The notes: generated by a model not told the origin, from the letters alone. A stretch of DNA of 64,000 nucleotides from Clostridium sp. Marseille-P2415 (GCF_900155545.1 NZ_LT732526.1:3566837-3630836); one strand, 5' to 3'; numbered from the stretch's first letter, positions 43,978-53,175 are shown. Numbers and translations are program-made.

Positions 43978-45831
43978 TTACCTGGAAATGCAATTTAAAA
44001 TTACATCTCCGGCTTTTATATCCTTTTCTGATGTCGGCAGAATATCTGCAAAATTATCGGTATTGGTGATCAATACTATGGTTGTAACATCGTATCCCTC
44101 ACGCTTCATACTGTCAACATCTGCTTCTATCATAAGGTCACCGGCCTTTACTTTATCACCGGTTTTTCCCTTCAGTTCCAGATATTTCCCATCCAGTTTC
44201 ACAGTATCCAGTCCAAAGTGAACGAGCACCTCAGCACCGGATTCCGTGATCAGGCCAACTGCATGTGGATATGCCGTAATGATGGTTCCGTTTACCGGTG
44301 CATATACCATACCGTCAGCCGGAATGATCGCCGTTCCTTTCCCCAGCATTCCGCTTGAGAATGTTTCATCCTTTACTTCAGATAATGGAATTACCTTACC
44401 GCTCACAGGCGCTGTTATTGATTCATTTTTCGCATCCCCTAAAGCAGCAGAGACTTCCGGCGTTCCATCAAGAAGCATCTTGTCACTGTATCCGAACAGA
44501 TACGTAACGATTGCAGAACCAAAATATGCGATCGCACATGCAACGCAGAAGCCTGCAAATCCAACTCCAATATAAGCCGACATGGTCAGCAGACTGGTAC
44601 CGATAAGCGCCGGCGCCCCTGCTCCGGCTACTGCGGTGATCGCTCCTGCAATACCGGAGAAGAATGCTCCGATAAAGAATGGCTTTTTATATTTCAATGT
44701 TACACCATAGATAGCAGGCTCCGTGATTCCCGCAAGTACGGCTGATAACGCTGCCGGTCCTGCTATATCCTTTACCTTTTTGTTCTTTGACTTTAAGAAT
44801 ACGCCTAAAGTTGCTCCGGCCTGAGCAAAATTATTCGGTCCTGTAATAGTAAACAGGGTATCTCTTCCGTACTGTGCGATGTTGTTCATAACGATCGGAG
44901 CAAATCCCCAATGCAGGCCGAACATAACTGCCGCCGGCCAGATAAGACCAAGGAGGAATCCCGCAACCGCCGGACTGAACCCGACCAGTGCCATATATCC
45001 GCCTGCCATCATTTTACCTGCATAGTCTGCTACCGGTCCGATTGCAAGATAGGTCGCAGGAACCATGATCACAAACGATAACAGCGGTGTAAATATATTT
45101 TTAATCACCTCCGGCAGGATTTTCCTCAATCCTCTTTCCACTTTGGAAAGTACATAAACGGAAATGATAATCGGGATTACCGATGAAGTATAACTTACAA
45201 GCACTACCGGTATTTTTAAGAAAGTAAGAGCTTCTTTGGCAGAAAATGCAGCCGTAAGATCCGGATATACCAGAGCGGCAGCAATTCCCACGGATACAAA
45301 GGTATCTGCCTTGAATTTCTTAGCCGCTGTAAATGCCAGAAATACGGGCAGAAATGTGAATACGCCATCTGCTGCCGCATATAAAATCCTATAGGTGCCC
45401 ATATCAGCAGTCAGCCAGCCAAGGGTCGTAGCCAATATTAAAAGACCTTTTAAAAGCCCTGCTCCCGACATTGCTCCAAGAATCGGAGCAAAAATGCCTG
45501 CAATGGTTTCCATAAACAGGTTGATCAGATTCTTTTCCTTCTTCTTATTTCCATCCTCTTCCGCTTCCCCTGCTTTTACCCCTGTTTTTTCAATAATGGC
45601 ATCATATACATCGCCTACTGCATTGCCGATTACGACCTGTAACTGGCCGCCGGCTTCTATAACGGTAATAACCTTTTCCGTCTGATTCAGCCGTTCCTTA
45701 TCAACCTTTGACCGGTCAACGATCTGAAAACGAAGACGTGTTGCACAATGTATCAGTGATCTGACATTCTGGCCCCCGCCAACACTGGCTACGATTTGCT
45801 TCGCCAGCTCATCATAGTTCTTCTTAGCCAT
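43978..45831 (-). CDS. PTS beta-glucoside-type transporter, EIIBCA fusion
   Basis: A 617-residue sugar permease that phosphorylates its substrate during uptake. Domains in order: EIIB (1-90) with the phospho-Cys in SLIHCATRLRF (Cys29); EIIC (about 105-460), ten hydrophobic helices with the family loop GITEPAIYGVTLKYKKPF; and EIIA (about 480-617) with the His in VLVHFGLDTVKLDG. The order matches BglP/BglF. GAGGAGGG precedes the ATG. It forms an operon with the GH140-like gene and lies downstream of a LacI regulator gene. The substrate is probably a beta-glucoside-like disaccharide. No BglG-type antiterminator site was seen, so control is likely by LacI. Confidence 0.93.
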   Translation of the reverse strand: MAKKNYDELAKQIVASVGGGQNVRSLIHCATRLRFQIVDRSKVDKERLNQTEKVITVIEAGGQLQVVIGNAVGDVYDAIIEKTGVKAGEAEEDGNKKKEKNLINLFMETIAGIFAPILGAMSGAGLLKGLLILATTLGWLTADMGTYRILYAAADGVFTFLPVFLAFTAAKKFKADTFVSVGIAAALVYPDLTAAFSAKEALTFLKIPVVLVSYTSSVIPIIISVYVLSKVERGLRKILPEVIKNIFTPLLSFVIMVPATYLAIGPVADYAGKMMAGGYMALVGFSPAVAGFLLGLIWPAAVMFGLHWGFAPIVMNNIAQYGRDTLFTITGPNNFAQAGATLGVFLKSKNKKVKDIAGPAALSAVLAGITEPAIYGVTLKYKKPFFIGAFFSGIAGAITAVAGAGAPALIGTSLLTMSAYIGVGFAGFCVACAIAYFGSAIVTYLFGYSDKMLLDGTPEVSAALGDAKNESITAPVSGKVIPLSEVKDETFSSGMLGKGTAIIPADGMVYAPVNGTIITAYPHAVGLITESGAEVLVHFGLDTVKLDGKYLELKGKTGDKVKAGDLMIEADVDSMKREGYDVTTIVLITNTDNFADILPTSEKDIKAGDVILNCISR

Positions 45832-45942
45832 AATAATCCCTCCTCATAATAACACATTTTATATGGAAGCTGCATGCTTAACTTTGTGTAACCTTATCCT
45901 AACATTGCCCGATTTCGCTTTCAAGCCCTCCCCTTCTTTTCT

Positions 45943-45964
45943 CTGTTTCTATCAAAACAGTATA
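45943..45964 (-). promoter_or_regulatory. PTS operon -10 element with overlapping inverted repeat
   Basis: On the minus strand a TATACT (45959-45964) is followed at once by CTGTTT-N6-AAACAG (45943-45960), a 6-bp perfect inverted repeat at the expected start site. The matching -35 is weak. It is a candidate operator for the LacI-type protein encoded upstream. Confidence 0.45.
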
Positions 45965-45999
45965 CTTCCACGCCATTTTATCCTTGTTTTTTTGTAAAA

Positions 46000-46040
46000 A
46001 AATAACATGTTTTTAAATTTTCTTTAAAAACATGTTATTT
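46000..46040 (-). terminator. terminator overlapping the end of the LacI gene
   Basis: AAATAACATGTTTTTAAA (46000-46017) pairs perfectly with 46023-46040. The stem includes the LacI stop codon, and on the minus strand it is followed by TTTTTTAC. It separates the regulator transcript from the PTS operon. Confidence 0.85.
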
Positions 46041-47087
46041 ATAAATGTATTTCGTCTTATCAAACACGCTGTCACCTTCTATCAGTCTGGTACGGTAATA
46101 TACCCGCACCATCTCATCCTCTTCTCCTTCATTTAAAATGTGACGGATCAGATGTTTCAATGCCGCCGTAAATCTTTTGGTATGAGTTCCCTTTATTAAT
46201 GTCAGGTTCAGCCCGGGAATGCTCAGTTCCGGCAGCGCATCAAAGCCGACCAGCGACACTTCCTTCGGCACCTTAATATTACGCTCTAACAATGCTTTGC
46301 TGACCCCCAAAGAAATAACATTACTTTCCAGCACAAAAGCTGTGGTCTTGCGCAATCCCCCGGCCAGATAATGATTCATGGATTCATACACTTCATCTAC
46401 CGTATTCCCAAGATGTACGATCCGGTTGCTGCTGTCACCGCATTGCCGTTCCGCCATTTCCTGTACAAAGGCTTCTCTTCGTTCTTCAAAATTAAAAATA
46501 TTTAAGTTCTCTGCAAGATATACAATATGGCTGTGCCCCTTATCCACCAGATAATCCACGCCTCTGCGGATTCCTTCCTTGTTATCAATCAGAAAACTGT
46601 CCATTCCCTGTTCATAGAACAGGTTATCTCCAACCACAATAGGAATCTTTAGTTGCTGAAATGGATAGATATCACTTTGATTCATTTCTGCAGCCATGAT
46701 AAAGATGCCTTTTACATCACTTTCCACACATTTCTGCAGAAACTTTTCCAGATCGTTCGATTTCTCATAGAATTCCTGGTAATCGAACCGATAACCTGCT
46801 TTATTGACCATGTATTCAAAATTATCCAAATGAAGGGGTTGTGAAATATTCTCCAACCGCTTCATAATAATCCCATGTTTGATATAATTCAGCATGAGCA
46901 CAGTTCCCCTGCCTTCCGGAGATTCGGCTCTTATCCTACTGTTATTTCTCTTTTCTAACTGCTCTAAGTATTCCTGCACCTTTCTTCGTGTTACAGGATT
47001 TACACCGGGCTTTTCATTTAAAACCAGCGATACGGTTGCCGGTGATATACCTAGCGCTGCTGCAATATCTTTGGATTTGATACGCAT
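46035..47087 (-). CDS. LacI-family transcriptional regulator
   Basis: A 350-residue sugar-responsive repressor. The N-terminal helix-turn-helix reads IKSKDIAAALGISPATVSLV with the hinge helix after VNPVTRRKVQEYLEQL. A periplasmic-binding-protein-like domain follows, with GIFIMAAEMN, IPIVVGDNLFY, FLIDNKEGIRRGVDYLVDKG and SLVGFDALPELSIPGLNLTL. The ATG at 47087 has AGGGAGG 6 bases upstream and opens with the conserved helix; the longer frame from 47120 is not supported. It probably controls the downstream PTS/GH140 operon. Confidence 0.9.
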   Translation of the reverse strand: MRIKSKDIAAALGISPATVSLVLNEKPGVNPVTRRKVQEYLEQLEKRNNSRIRAESPEGRGTVLMLNYIKHGIIMKRLENISQPLHLDNFEYMVNKAGYRFDYQEFYEKSNDLEKFLQKCVESDVKGIFIMAAEMNQSDIYPFQQLKIPIVVGDNLFYEQGMDSFLIDNKEGIRRGVDYLVDKGHSHIVYLAENLNIFNFEERREAFVQEMAERQCGDSSNRIVHLGNTVDEVYESMNHYLAGGLRKTTAFVLESNVISLGVSKALLERNIKVPKEVSLVGFDALPELSIPGLNLTLIKGTHTKRFTAALKHLIRHILNEGEEDEMVRVYYRTRLIEGDSVFDKTKYIYK

Positions 47088-47192
47088 AACAGACCTCCCT
47101 TGCCCTATCCTGTCTTTCATGCCCTCATTATAACAGACCGTATATTAAAATTCCACTTCCATTTTTTCCATTATATAAATAATGGCGGACAC

Positions 47193-47221
47193 AAAAAGCC
47201 GCCCCGCGAATCGGGTACGGC
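47193..47221 (-). terminator. terminator after adhE
   Basis: On the minus strand GCCG..CCCG-ATTCG-CGGG..CGGC forms an interrupted GC-rich stem followed by TTTTTG, 20 bases after the adhE stop. Confidence 0.8.
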
Positions 47222-47241
47222 CTTTTGCCACCTATTTTAAC

Positions 47242-49857
47242 TTATTTACCGTAGTAAGCTTTTAAATACATTTCCTTGATCTCGCTCATGAGAGGATATC
47301 TCGGGTTTGCTCCAGTACACTGGTCGTCGAATGCATTTTCAACCATTTCATCCAGAGTATCTAAGAAGTACTTCTCATCAACGCCGTAATCCTTAATGGT
47401 CGCCTTTATTCCGACAGCCTTCTTTAATTCCTCAACCTTAGCAAGGAATTTCTTAAATACATCTGCATCATCTTTGCCTTCTACGCCACAGAAACGTGCG
47501 CATTCCGCATATCTTGCAAGTGTATGCGGATACTGGTACTGCGGGAAGGTTCCCATCTTAGCCGGAACCTCAGAGGAGTTGAAATCCATAACCAGCGTGA
47601 TCAGCAGAGCATTTGCAACACCGTGTGGAAGGTGATGATAAGCGCCCAATTTGTGTGCCATGGAATGGCATACCCCTAAGAATGCATTGTTAAATGCCAT
47701 ACCCGCCATGCAGGAGGCATCCGCCATTTTACTTCTGGCCTCCACATTGGTGCCGTCATTATAAGCGGTCGGCAGATATTCAAATACGTTCTTCATCGCC
47801 TTAAGTGCCAGACCGTCTGTATAATCAGTAGCCATGACAGAAGCATATGCTTCTAATGCATGAGTCAGAACATCTACACCGGAAGCGCTTGTTAAGCCCT
47901 TTGGCTGGCTCATCATATTGTCCGCATCCACGATAGCCATGTTAGGCATTAACTGATAATCGGCAAGCGGATATTTCACACCTGTTTCCTGATCGGTGAT
48001 AACCGCAAAGGAGGTCACCTCAGAACCAGTACCGGAAGAGGTTGGGATTGCAACGAAATAAGCCTTCTCACCCATTTTGGGGAATGTATAGACTCTCTTT
48101 CTGATATCTATAAAACGCATTGCCATATCCTGGAAATCCACTTCCGGATGCTCATACATCACCCACATGATCTTTCCTGCGTCCATCGCGGAGCCGCCGC
48201 CCAGCGCGATAATGGTATCCGGCTGGAATGCCTGCATTGCTTTTGCACCCGCCTGGGCGTTTGCCAGGGTCGGGTCTGGCTGAACATCTGAGAATACCGT
48301 ATAAACGATGCCCATTTCATCTAATTTATCCGTAATCGGTTTTGTATAACCGTTCATATAAAGGAAGGAGTCTGTTACAACGAATGCCCTCTTTTTGTTA
48401 TAAACAGCCTTTAACTCGCTAAGTGCAACCGGCATACAGCCTTTCTTAAAATATACTTTCTCCGGATTTCTGAACCACAGCATGTTCTCTCTCCTCTCAG
48501 CAACGGATTTAATATTCAGTAAGTGCTTTACGCCGACATTCTCGGAAACAGAGTTTCCTCCCCATGTGCCGCACCCTAAGGTTAAGGATGGCTGTAACTT
48601 AAAGTTATAAATATCACCGATGCCGCCGTGAGAAGATGGGGTATTAATTACAATACGGCAGGTCTTCATGGCCGCTGCATGCTTTTCCATCTTTTCCTTT
48701 TCATTTACATTGATATAAAGAGAAGAAGTATGGCCGTAACCGCCGTCAGCTACAAGCTGCTCTGCCTTTGCAATGGCATCATCAAAATTCTTGGCCTTAT
48801 ACATAGCCAGAACCGGAGAAAGCTTCTCATGTGCGAATTCTTCTTCAATATTAACAGATTCTACCTCACCGATCAGAATCTTGGTGGATTCCGGAACATC
48901 TACACCGGCGAGCTTTGCAATGGTATGCGCTTTCTGTCCAACAATCTTGGCATTTAACGCACCATTGATGATGATAGTCTTACGAACCTTATCTATTTCT
49001 TCACCCTTTAAGAAGTAGCAGCCGCGTGCTGCAAATTCTTTCTTAACCGCATCATAAACCTTATCCAGAACTGTTACGGACTGCTCGGAAGCACAGATCA
49101 TACCGTTATCAAAAGTTTTGGAATGGATGATGGAGTTCACCGCCAGCTTGATATCCGCTGTATCATCAATGATAACAGGGGTATTTCCTGCACCGACGCC
49201 CAGAGCCGGTTTTCCGGAAGAATAAGCTGCCTTAACCATTCCCGGTCCGCCTGTTGCCAGAATGATATCTGCACCTTTCATAACTTCATTCGTCAGTTCC
49301 AGAGAAGGAACATCAATCCAGCCAATAATTCCTTCCGGAGCACCTGCCTTAACAGCTGCCTCAAGAACTACCTTAGCCGCCGCAATGGTACAATTCTTTG
49401 CACGCGGATGAGGGGAAATGATAATTGCATTTCTGGTCTTTAAACTGATCAGAGTCTTGAAAATAGCAGTTGAAGTGGGGTTCGTGGTTGGGATAACAGC
49501 CGCGACCAGACCGATTGGTTCTGCAATTTTCTTAAAACCGTATGCTTTATCTTCTTCAATGACGCCGCAGGTTTTCGTATTCTTATAATAATTATAAATA
49601 TATTCTGCAGCCAAATTATTCTTAATGACCTTATCTTCCACAACGCCCATGCCTGTTTCTTCTACAGCCATTTTTGCAAGAGGAATTCTTAACTTATTGG
49701 CAGCACATGCTGCTTCATAAAAGATCTTATCCACCTGTTCCTGTGTGAAGGTAGCAAATACTTTCTGTGCTTCTCTCATGGCGTCCATTTTGGTAATCAA
49801 TGCATCTACATTATCAATGATTTCAGGTACTCTCACCTGTTCTTCTTTCTTTGCCAT
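47242..49857 (-). CDS. adhE: bifunctional acetaldehyde-CoA / alcohol dehydrogenase
   Basis: An 871-residue fusion that reduces acetyl-CoA to ethanol in two NADH-dependent steps and assembles into spirosomes. The N-terminal aldehyde dehydrogenase (about 1-440) has the catalytic Cys in DNGMICASEQS and the nucleotide loop ILATGGPGMVKAAYSSGKPA. The C-terminal iron alcohol dehydrogenase (about 460-871) has GGGSAMDAGK, the GSGTGSEVTSFAVITD region and iron-ligand His residues in VCHSMAHKLGAYHHLPHG. Length and order match clostridial AdhE. GGAGG precedes the ATG. The promoter is consensus and carries a Rex-like operator, as expected for NADH-sensing control of fermentation. Confidence 0.97.
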   Translation of the reverse strand: MAKKEEQVRVPEIIDNVDALITKMDAMREAQKVFATFTQEQVDKIFYEAACAANKLRIPLAKMAVEETGMGVVEDKVIKNNLAAEYIYNYYKNTKTCGVIEEDKAYGFKKIAEPIGLVAAVIPTTNPTSTAIFKTLISLKTRNAIIISPHPRAKNCTIAAAKVVLEAAVKAGAPEGIIGWIDVPSLELTNEVMKGADIILATGGPGMVKAAYSSGKPALGVGAGNTPVIIDDTADIKLAVNSIIHSKTFDNGMICASEQSVTVLDKVYDAVKKEFAARGCYFLKGEEIDKVRKTIIINGALNAKIVGQKAHTIAKLAGVDVPESTKILIGEVESVNIEEEFAHEKLSPVLAMYKAKNFDDAIAKAEQLVADGGYGHTSSLYINVNEKEKMEKHAAAMKTCRIVINTPSSHGGIGDIYNFKLQPSLTLGCGTWGGNSVSENVGVKHLLNIKSVAERRENMLWFRNPEKVYFKKGCMPVALSELKAVYNKKRAFVVTDSFLYMNGYTKPITDKLDEMGIVYTVFSDVQPDPTLANAQAGAKAMQAFQPDTIIALGGGSAMDAGKIMWVMYEHPEVDFQDMAMRFIDIRKRVYTFPKMGEKAYFVAIPTSSGTGSEVTSFAVITDQETGVKYPLADYQLMPNMAIVDADNMMSQPKGLTSASGVDVLTHALEAYASVMATDYTDGLALKAMKNVFEYLPTAYNDGTNVEARSKMADASCMAGMAFNNAFLGVCHSMAHKLGAYHHLPHGVANALLITLVMDFNSSEVPAKMGTFPQYQYPHTLARYAECARFCGVEGKDDADVFKKFLAKVEELKKAVGIKATIKDYGVDEKYFLDTLDEMVENAFDDQCTGANPRYPLMSEIKEMYLKAYYGK

Positions 49858-49937
49858 CTTTGACTTTCCTCCAATTTTTTAATAAGTTAAATAGGTTTTT
49901 TACGCTCGATATATTTTTAACAATCTATCGTAGCTTC

Positions 49938-49966
49938 ATTATATTCTTTTGTTATTTTTTTGTCAA
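49938..49966 (-). promoter_or_regulatory. adhE promoter TTGACA-17-TATAAT with Rex-like operator
   Basis: On the minus strand both hexamers are perfect: TTGACA (49961-49966) and TATAAT (49938-49943), 17 bases apart. TTGACAAAAAAATAACAA (49949-49966) fits the Rex pattern TTGTTAA-N4-TTAACAA at most positions and covers the -35. High NADH would release Rex and allow ethanol formation; this is inferred from known Rex regulons. Confidence 0.75.
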
Positions 49967-50147
49967 TGTAATATCACACAAAAATAAACATGGTTAAAGC
50001 CAATTTTTGTCGAATTGTAATAAATACTTTTTTACTTATTTCATAATTATTCTCAATACATTTTTCTTCTAAAAACTAACATTTTCCCCGGCCGGACAGC
50101 TAAGGGATGAGTGAACAGGACTATGATCTTTGAACGTATTTAAAAAC

Positions 50148-50176
50148 TTGGCAATCCGTTTCATGTATGGTATAGT
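50148..50176 (+). promoter_or_regulatory. promoter of the pantothenate kinase gene: TTGGCA-17-TATAGT
   Basis: TTGGCA (50148-50153) and TATAGT (50171-50176) with a 17-base spacer leave a leader of about 115 bases. ATAGTA (50172-50177) can pair with TACTAT (50191-50196). The rest of the 442-base gap between adhE and this gene is AT-rich and, apart from the two promoters, I see nothing in it. Confidence 0.6.
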
Positions 50177-50299
50177 AGGGCCTGGAACCATACTATTATC
50201 TGCAGCTATCAGGAAATTTAACCAGAAAATACCGCAGGCTGACAGGTAACGGCAGGTTTTACTATGTTTTCTATACAAAAATAAGGGGACTTTAGAATT

Positions 50300-51142
50300 A
50301 TGAAAATCACAATTGGAATTGATCTTGGAGGCAGTACAACAAAAATTGTAGGATTTCAGGATAATAAATTAAAGATTCCGACGTTTGTCAAAGCGGATAA
50401 TCCCATAGCCTCCCTGTTTGGTGCTCTGGGAAAGTTTATCTATGACAACAGTATCCGGTTGAACGAAATTGAAAAAATCATGATTACGGGAGTAGGAAGT
50501 GCTTATGTGGAGCAGCCCCTATACGGAATCCCTACTTATAAGGTAGACGAATTTACCTGCAACGGACTGGGCGGTCAATACTTTACAGGCCTTAATGATT
50601 TAATCGTGGTGAGCATGGGAACGGGAACCTCTCTGGTTCAGGTAAACGGAGATAAAATCGTCCACACCGGAGGTATCGGCATTGGGGGAGGAACCATCCT
50701 GGGGCTGTCCAGTCTGTTGTTAAAAACCCAGGATATCTCCCAGATCATGGATCTGGCAAGCCGGGGAAATTTAAGCAACATTGACTTGCAGATTCAGGAT
50801 ATTTCAAGAACAGCCCTTCCCGGTTTACCGATGACAGCCACTGCATCTAATTTTGGAAAGGTCCGCAGTCTCGTATCGGATGAGGATATCGCCATCGGAA
50901 TTATCAATATGGTACTCCAGGTCATCGGAAAATCCGCCATTTTGTCATCTTTAAACAGCAACATCAATAACTTTGTCATGACCGGAAATCTGGCGAAATT
51001 TCCTCAGTGCAAGGGCATATTCCAGTCTCTGGAAGCTTTATTTGACGTCCATTTCATCATACCCGACCAGGCCGAATACGGTACTGCCATCGGAGCGGCT
51101 CTCACAGAGGAGCGGCACATGGAGATGAAGCAGATTCTATAA
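50300..51142 (+). CDS. coaW: type II pantothenate kinase
   Basis: A 280-residue ASKHA-fold kinase, the first step of coenzyme A synthesis. The phosphate-1 motif GIDLGGSTTKIVGF is at residues 6-19, the adenosine/phosphate-2 region VVSMGTGTSLVQVNGDKIVH near 110, GIGIGGGTILGLSSLL near 130, and the C-terminal AEYGTAIGAAL. These features match the type II (CoaW) family of staphylococci and clostridia rather than type I or III. The ATG follows AAGGGGACTTT, a slightly distant ribosome site. It is monocistronic, with adhE divergent. Confidence 0.88.
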   Translation: MKITIGIDLGGSTTKIVGFQDNKLKIPTFVKADNPIASLFGALGKFIYDNSIRLNEIEKIMITGVGSAYVEQPLYGIPTYKVDEFTCNGLGGQYFTGLNDLIVVSMGTGTSLVQVNGDKIVHTGGIGIGGGTILGLSSLLLKTQDISQIMDLASRGNLSNIDLQIQDISRTALPGLPMTATASNFGKVRSLVSDEDIAIGIINMVLQVIGKSAILSSLNSNINNFVMTGNLAKFPQCKGIFQSLEALFDVHFIIPDQAEYGTAIGAALTEERHMEMKQIL

Positions 51143-51196
51143 TCACGCTGTTAAAAATGTATCACTCCGGGCTGTCCAATGCCGCTTTCATGATAG

Positions 51197-51225
51197 TTGC
51201 TCCTTTTCAGTAACCGTGTTATAAT
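51197..51225 (+). promoter_or_regulatory. promoter of the HxlR gene: TTGCTC-17-TATAAT
   Basis: TTGCTC (51197-51202) and a perfect TATAAT (51220-51225) are 17 bases apart. A second ATTATAAT follows at 51237-51244. Confidence 0.5.
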
Positions 51226-51262
51226 GTTTATGAGACTATTATAATGCATAGTTTAAATTTTG

Positions 51263-51277
51263 TAAGTACGACACTTA
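51263..51277. promoter_or_regulatory. inverted repeat TAAGT-N5-ACTTA, candidate HxlR operator
   Basis: A perfect 5-5-5 inverted repeat (spacer ACGAC) in the leader of the HxlR gene, 30 bases before its start. HxlR/YodB-type regulators commonly bind such repeats in their own promoters. Self-control is inferred. Confidence 0.45.
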
Positions 51278-51306
51278 TCGATACCGTTATAAGAAAGGAT
51301 ATCCAT

Positions 51307-51654
51307 ATGCTGAAAAAAGAACTATTTGGTATATGCCCGTATGTAACATCCCAAAAGGTGTTAACCGGAAAGTGGTCCATATACATCCTATATCTGCTCT
51401 CAAAAGGTCCCATCCGGTTTAATGAATTACAGCGCAATATGCCGGAAGAAATCACTCATACCACTCTTTCAAGGCAGTTAAAAACCCTGGAAAAAGAAGG
51501 TCTGATATTACGAATGGAGTATTCCCAGATCCCCCCCAAGGTCGAATATACATTAAGCGGTATCGGAGTAAAATTCCAAAAAGTGCTGGATGCTCTGGGA
51601 GAATGGGGAGAAGAATACATCGAATATATTAAGCTGTCGGAGAACAAACCGTAA
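51307..51654 (+). CDS. HxlR-family winged-helix regulator
   Basis: A 115-residue regulator with the HxlR layout: CPYVTSQKVLTGKWSIYILY near the N-terminus (the first Cys is the position of the redox or electrophile-sensing Cys of YodB/HypR-like members), then FNELQRNMPEEITHTTLSRQ, the recognition helix, and a wing ending PKVEYTLSGIGVKFQKVLDA. ATG 51307 has AAAGGAT 6 bases upstream; the frame is open to 51244, but that part lies in the leader. It is monocistronic, so its target beyond itself is unknown. Confidence 0.88.
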   Translation: MLKKELFGICPYVTSQKVLTGKWSIYILYLLSKGPIRFNELQRNMPEEITHTTLSRQLKTLEKEGLILRMEYSQIPPKVEYTLSGIGVKFQKVLDALGEWGEEYIEYIKLSENKP

Positions 51655-51660
51655 AAAGAA

Positions 51661-51697
51661 CCAGGTGCAGCATTTGCGAGTGCTGCACCTGGTTTTT
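51661..51697. terminator. bidirectional terminator
   Basis: CCAGGTGCAGCA (51661-51672) pairs perfectly with TGCTGCACCTGG (51681-51692), followed by TTTTT on the plus strand and a T-rich run on the minus strand. It ends both the HxlR and the convergent DUF4446 transcripts. Confidence 0.92.
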
Positions 51698-52204
51698 CTA
51701 TGAATGATATCCCAATGCCTGTTCCAAAGCATCTTTTTCTTCGCTTCCCAACAGAACGTCAGTTTCTCCTCGATCTACTTCTTTGATGTATACGTAACAG
51801 CCTTCCCGGCTATGGACGGAATTCAAAACAAATCCGGTATTCGTATAATCAAGCATTGCTATGACAAAGCTCAAATTTCCACCCATTCCTTTAAACGCAT
51901 TGTATTTTACAAGACCGAATTTCTGGAATGCACTTCTGTAATTCTTATTGGTATTGCGGAGGGAGTCTTTATTGGCACGGTCTTCCGCTTTTAATTCCGC
52001 AATATCCTCCATCTGCCCCATAATAATTTCTTCCAGAGTCTCCGCATCTTTCCCCCTCATAAAATAGTCGTATCTGCGGTACAGCTTTTTCATCTGAACC
52101 AGACATATGATTATAACGATCAGTAATATTATGGTAATTGCGGCCAATCCAATGATTAAAAAAGCAGGATCAATCGGCAACTGATTCAATATACTGTTAT
52201 CCAT
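51698..52204 (-). CDS. DUF4446 membrane-anchored protein
   Basis: A 168-residue protein with one N-terminal membrane helix (FLIIGLAAITIILLIVIIIC, about 17-36), a coiled-coil-like region (YDYFMRGKDAETLEEIIMGQ and following, to about 90) and a C-terminal beta domain (GGNLSFVIAMLDYTNTGFVL, then SREGCYVYIKEVDRG). This matches DUF4446, commonly found next to parB in clostridia. Its function is unknown; the position suggests a link to chromosome segregation or division. GCGAGG precedes the ATG. It is the last gene of the parA-parB operon, 24 bases after parB. Confidence 0.85.
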   Translation of the reverse strand: MDNSILNQLPIDPAFLIIGLAAITIILLIVIIICLVQMKKLYRRYDYFMRGKDAETLEEIIMGQMEDIAELKAEDRANKDSLRNTNKNYRSAFQKFGLVKYNAFKGMGGNLSFVIAMLDYTNTGFVLNSVHSREGCYVYIKEVDRGETDVLLGSEEKDALEQALGYHS

Positions 52205-52228
52205 TCTTTCGTCCTCGCTTCCATGATG

Positions 52229-53173
52229 TTATCTTATGGATTCTATTAATTCTACTATTCTTTCCAATTCTGCCTCAGAATAGTACTCAATTTCAACTCT
52301 TCCTTTATTTTTATCTTTTCGGTTTATGCTGACTTTGGTTCCCATGGCAGATTTCATACGATCTTCCAGTTCCCGGAAAATCAGAACAATGCCTTCATCC
52401 TCTTCCTTTTTTTCCTTTGGCTCTTTCTTCTTGGATAAGGATTTTACAAGCTTTTCCACCTCACGGACGCTCAAATTTTCCGAAACGATCTTTCCTGCAA
52501 GCTGAAACTGCAGGTCATAATCTTCAACAGCCAGAAGTGCTCTGGCATGACCGCCTGTAATCAGATTTTGGGTCAACATATCCTGGACCCTTTCATCCAG
52601 CTTTAATAAACGCATGCTGTTGGTGACAGTTACCCTGTTTTTCGCCACCCGGGCTGCTATTTCTTCTTGTTTTAAGCCAAATTCCTGCATCAGTCTCTGA
52701 TAAGCTTTGGCTTCTTCAATGGGATTTAAATCCTCTCTCTGAACATTTTCGATCAAGGCAATTTCCATTGATTGCTGCTTGGTATATTCCCGGATCACAA
52801 CCGGAACTTCTTTCAAACCTGCCAGTTTCGCTGCTCTCCATCTTCGTTCACCAGCTATAATCTCATAGATATCCCCCTTTTTCTGTACCAAAAGGGGCTG
52901 CAGAACGCCATATTCCTTCATGGATTCTGCCAGCTCAATCAGGGATTCTTCCTTAAACTCCGTTCGTGGCTGATCATGATTGGGTTCTATAGATGATATT
53001 TTGAGAAACATTTCCCTGCCTGTCTCCTGTTCCTCTTCTTCCTTAACTGTTTTTACAATCTGGTTCTCCGGCTTTGGATGGCTTTTCATTTCCTGTTCTA
53101 CTGCCGCAGATTCCATTACTTCATCTCCGAAAATTGCTCCGAGTCCTTTTCCTAAACCTGTTCTCTTTCCCAT
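52229..53173 (-). CDS. parB: chromosome-partitioning protein ParB (Spo0J)
   Basis: A 314-residue CTP-dependent DNA clamp that loads at parS and recruits SMC. The N-terminal ParB/Srx domain has ELAESMKEYGVLQPLLVQKK and the CTP-binding GERRWRAAKLAG. The central helix-turn-helix (EEIAARVAKNRVTVTNSMRL) reads parS. The C-terminal dimer domain (VEIEYYSEAELERIVELIES) closes the clamp. A Lys/Glu-rich linker lies around 245-260. It begins 2 bases after parA. Three perfect parS sites lie within 2 kb, supporting a functional system. Confidence 0.97.
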   Translation of the reverse strand: MGKRTGLGKGLGAIFGDEVMESAAVEQEMKSHPKPENQIVKTVKEEEEQETGREMFLKISSIEPNHDQPRTEFKEESLIELAESMKEYGVLQPLLVQKKGDIYEIIAGERRWRAAKLAGLKEVPVVIREYTKQQSMEIALIENVQREDLNPIEEAKAYQRLMQEFGLKQEEIAARVAKNRVTVTNSMRLLKLDERVQDMLTQNLITGGHARALLAVEDYDLQFQLAGKIVSENLSVREVEKLVKSLSKKKEPKEKKEEDEGIVLIFRELEDRMKSAMGTKVSINRKDKNKGRVEIEYYSEAELERIVELIESIR

Positions 53174-53175
53174 AT

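Noticed and set aside
50069-50278. Minus-strand frame between adhE and coaW
   Set aside because: It covers the coaW promoter and leader and has no family features.
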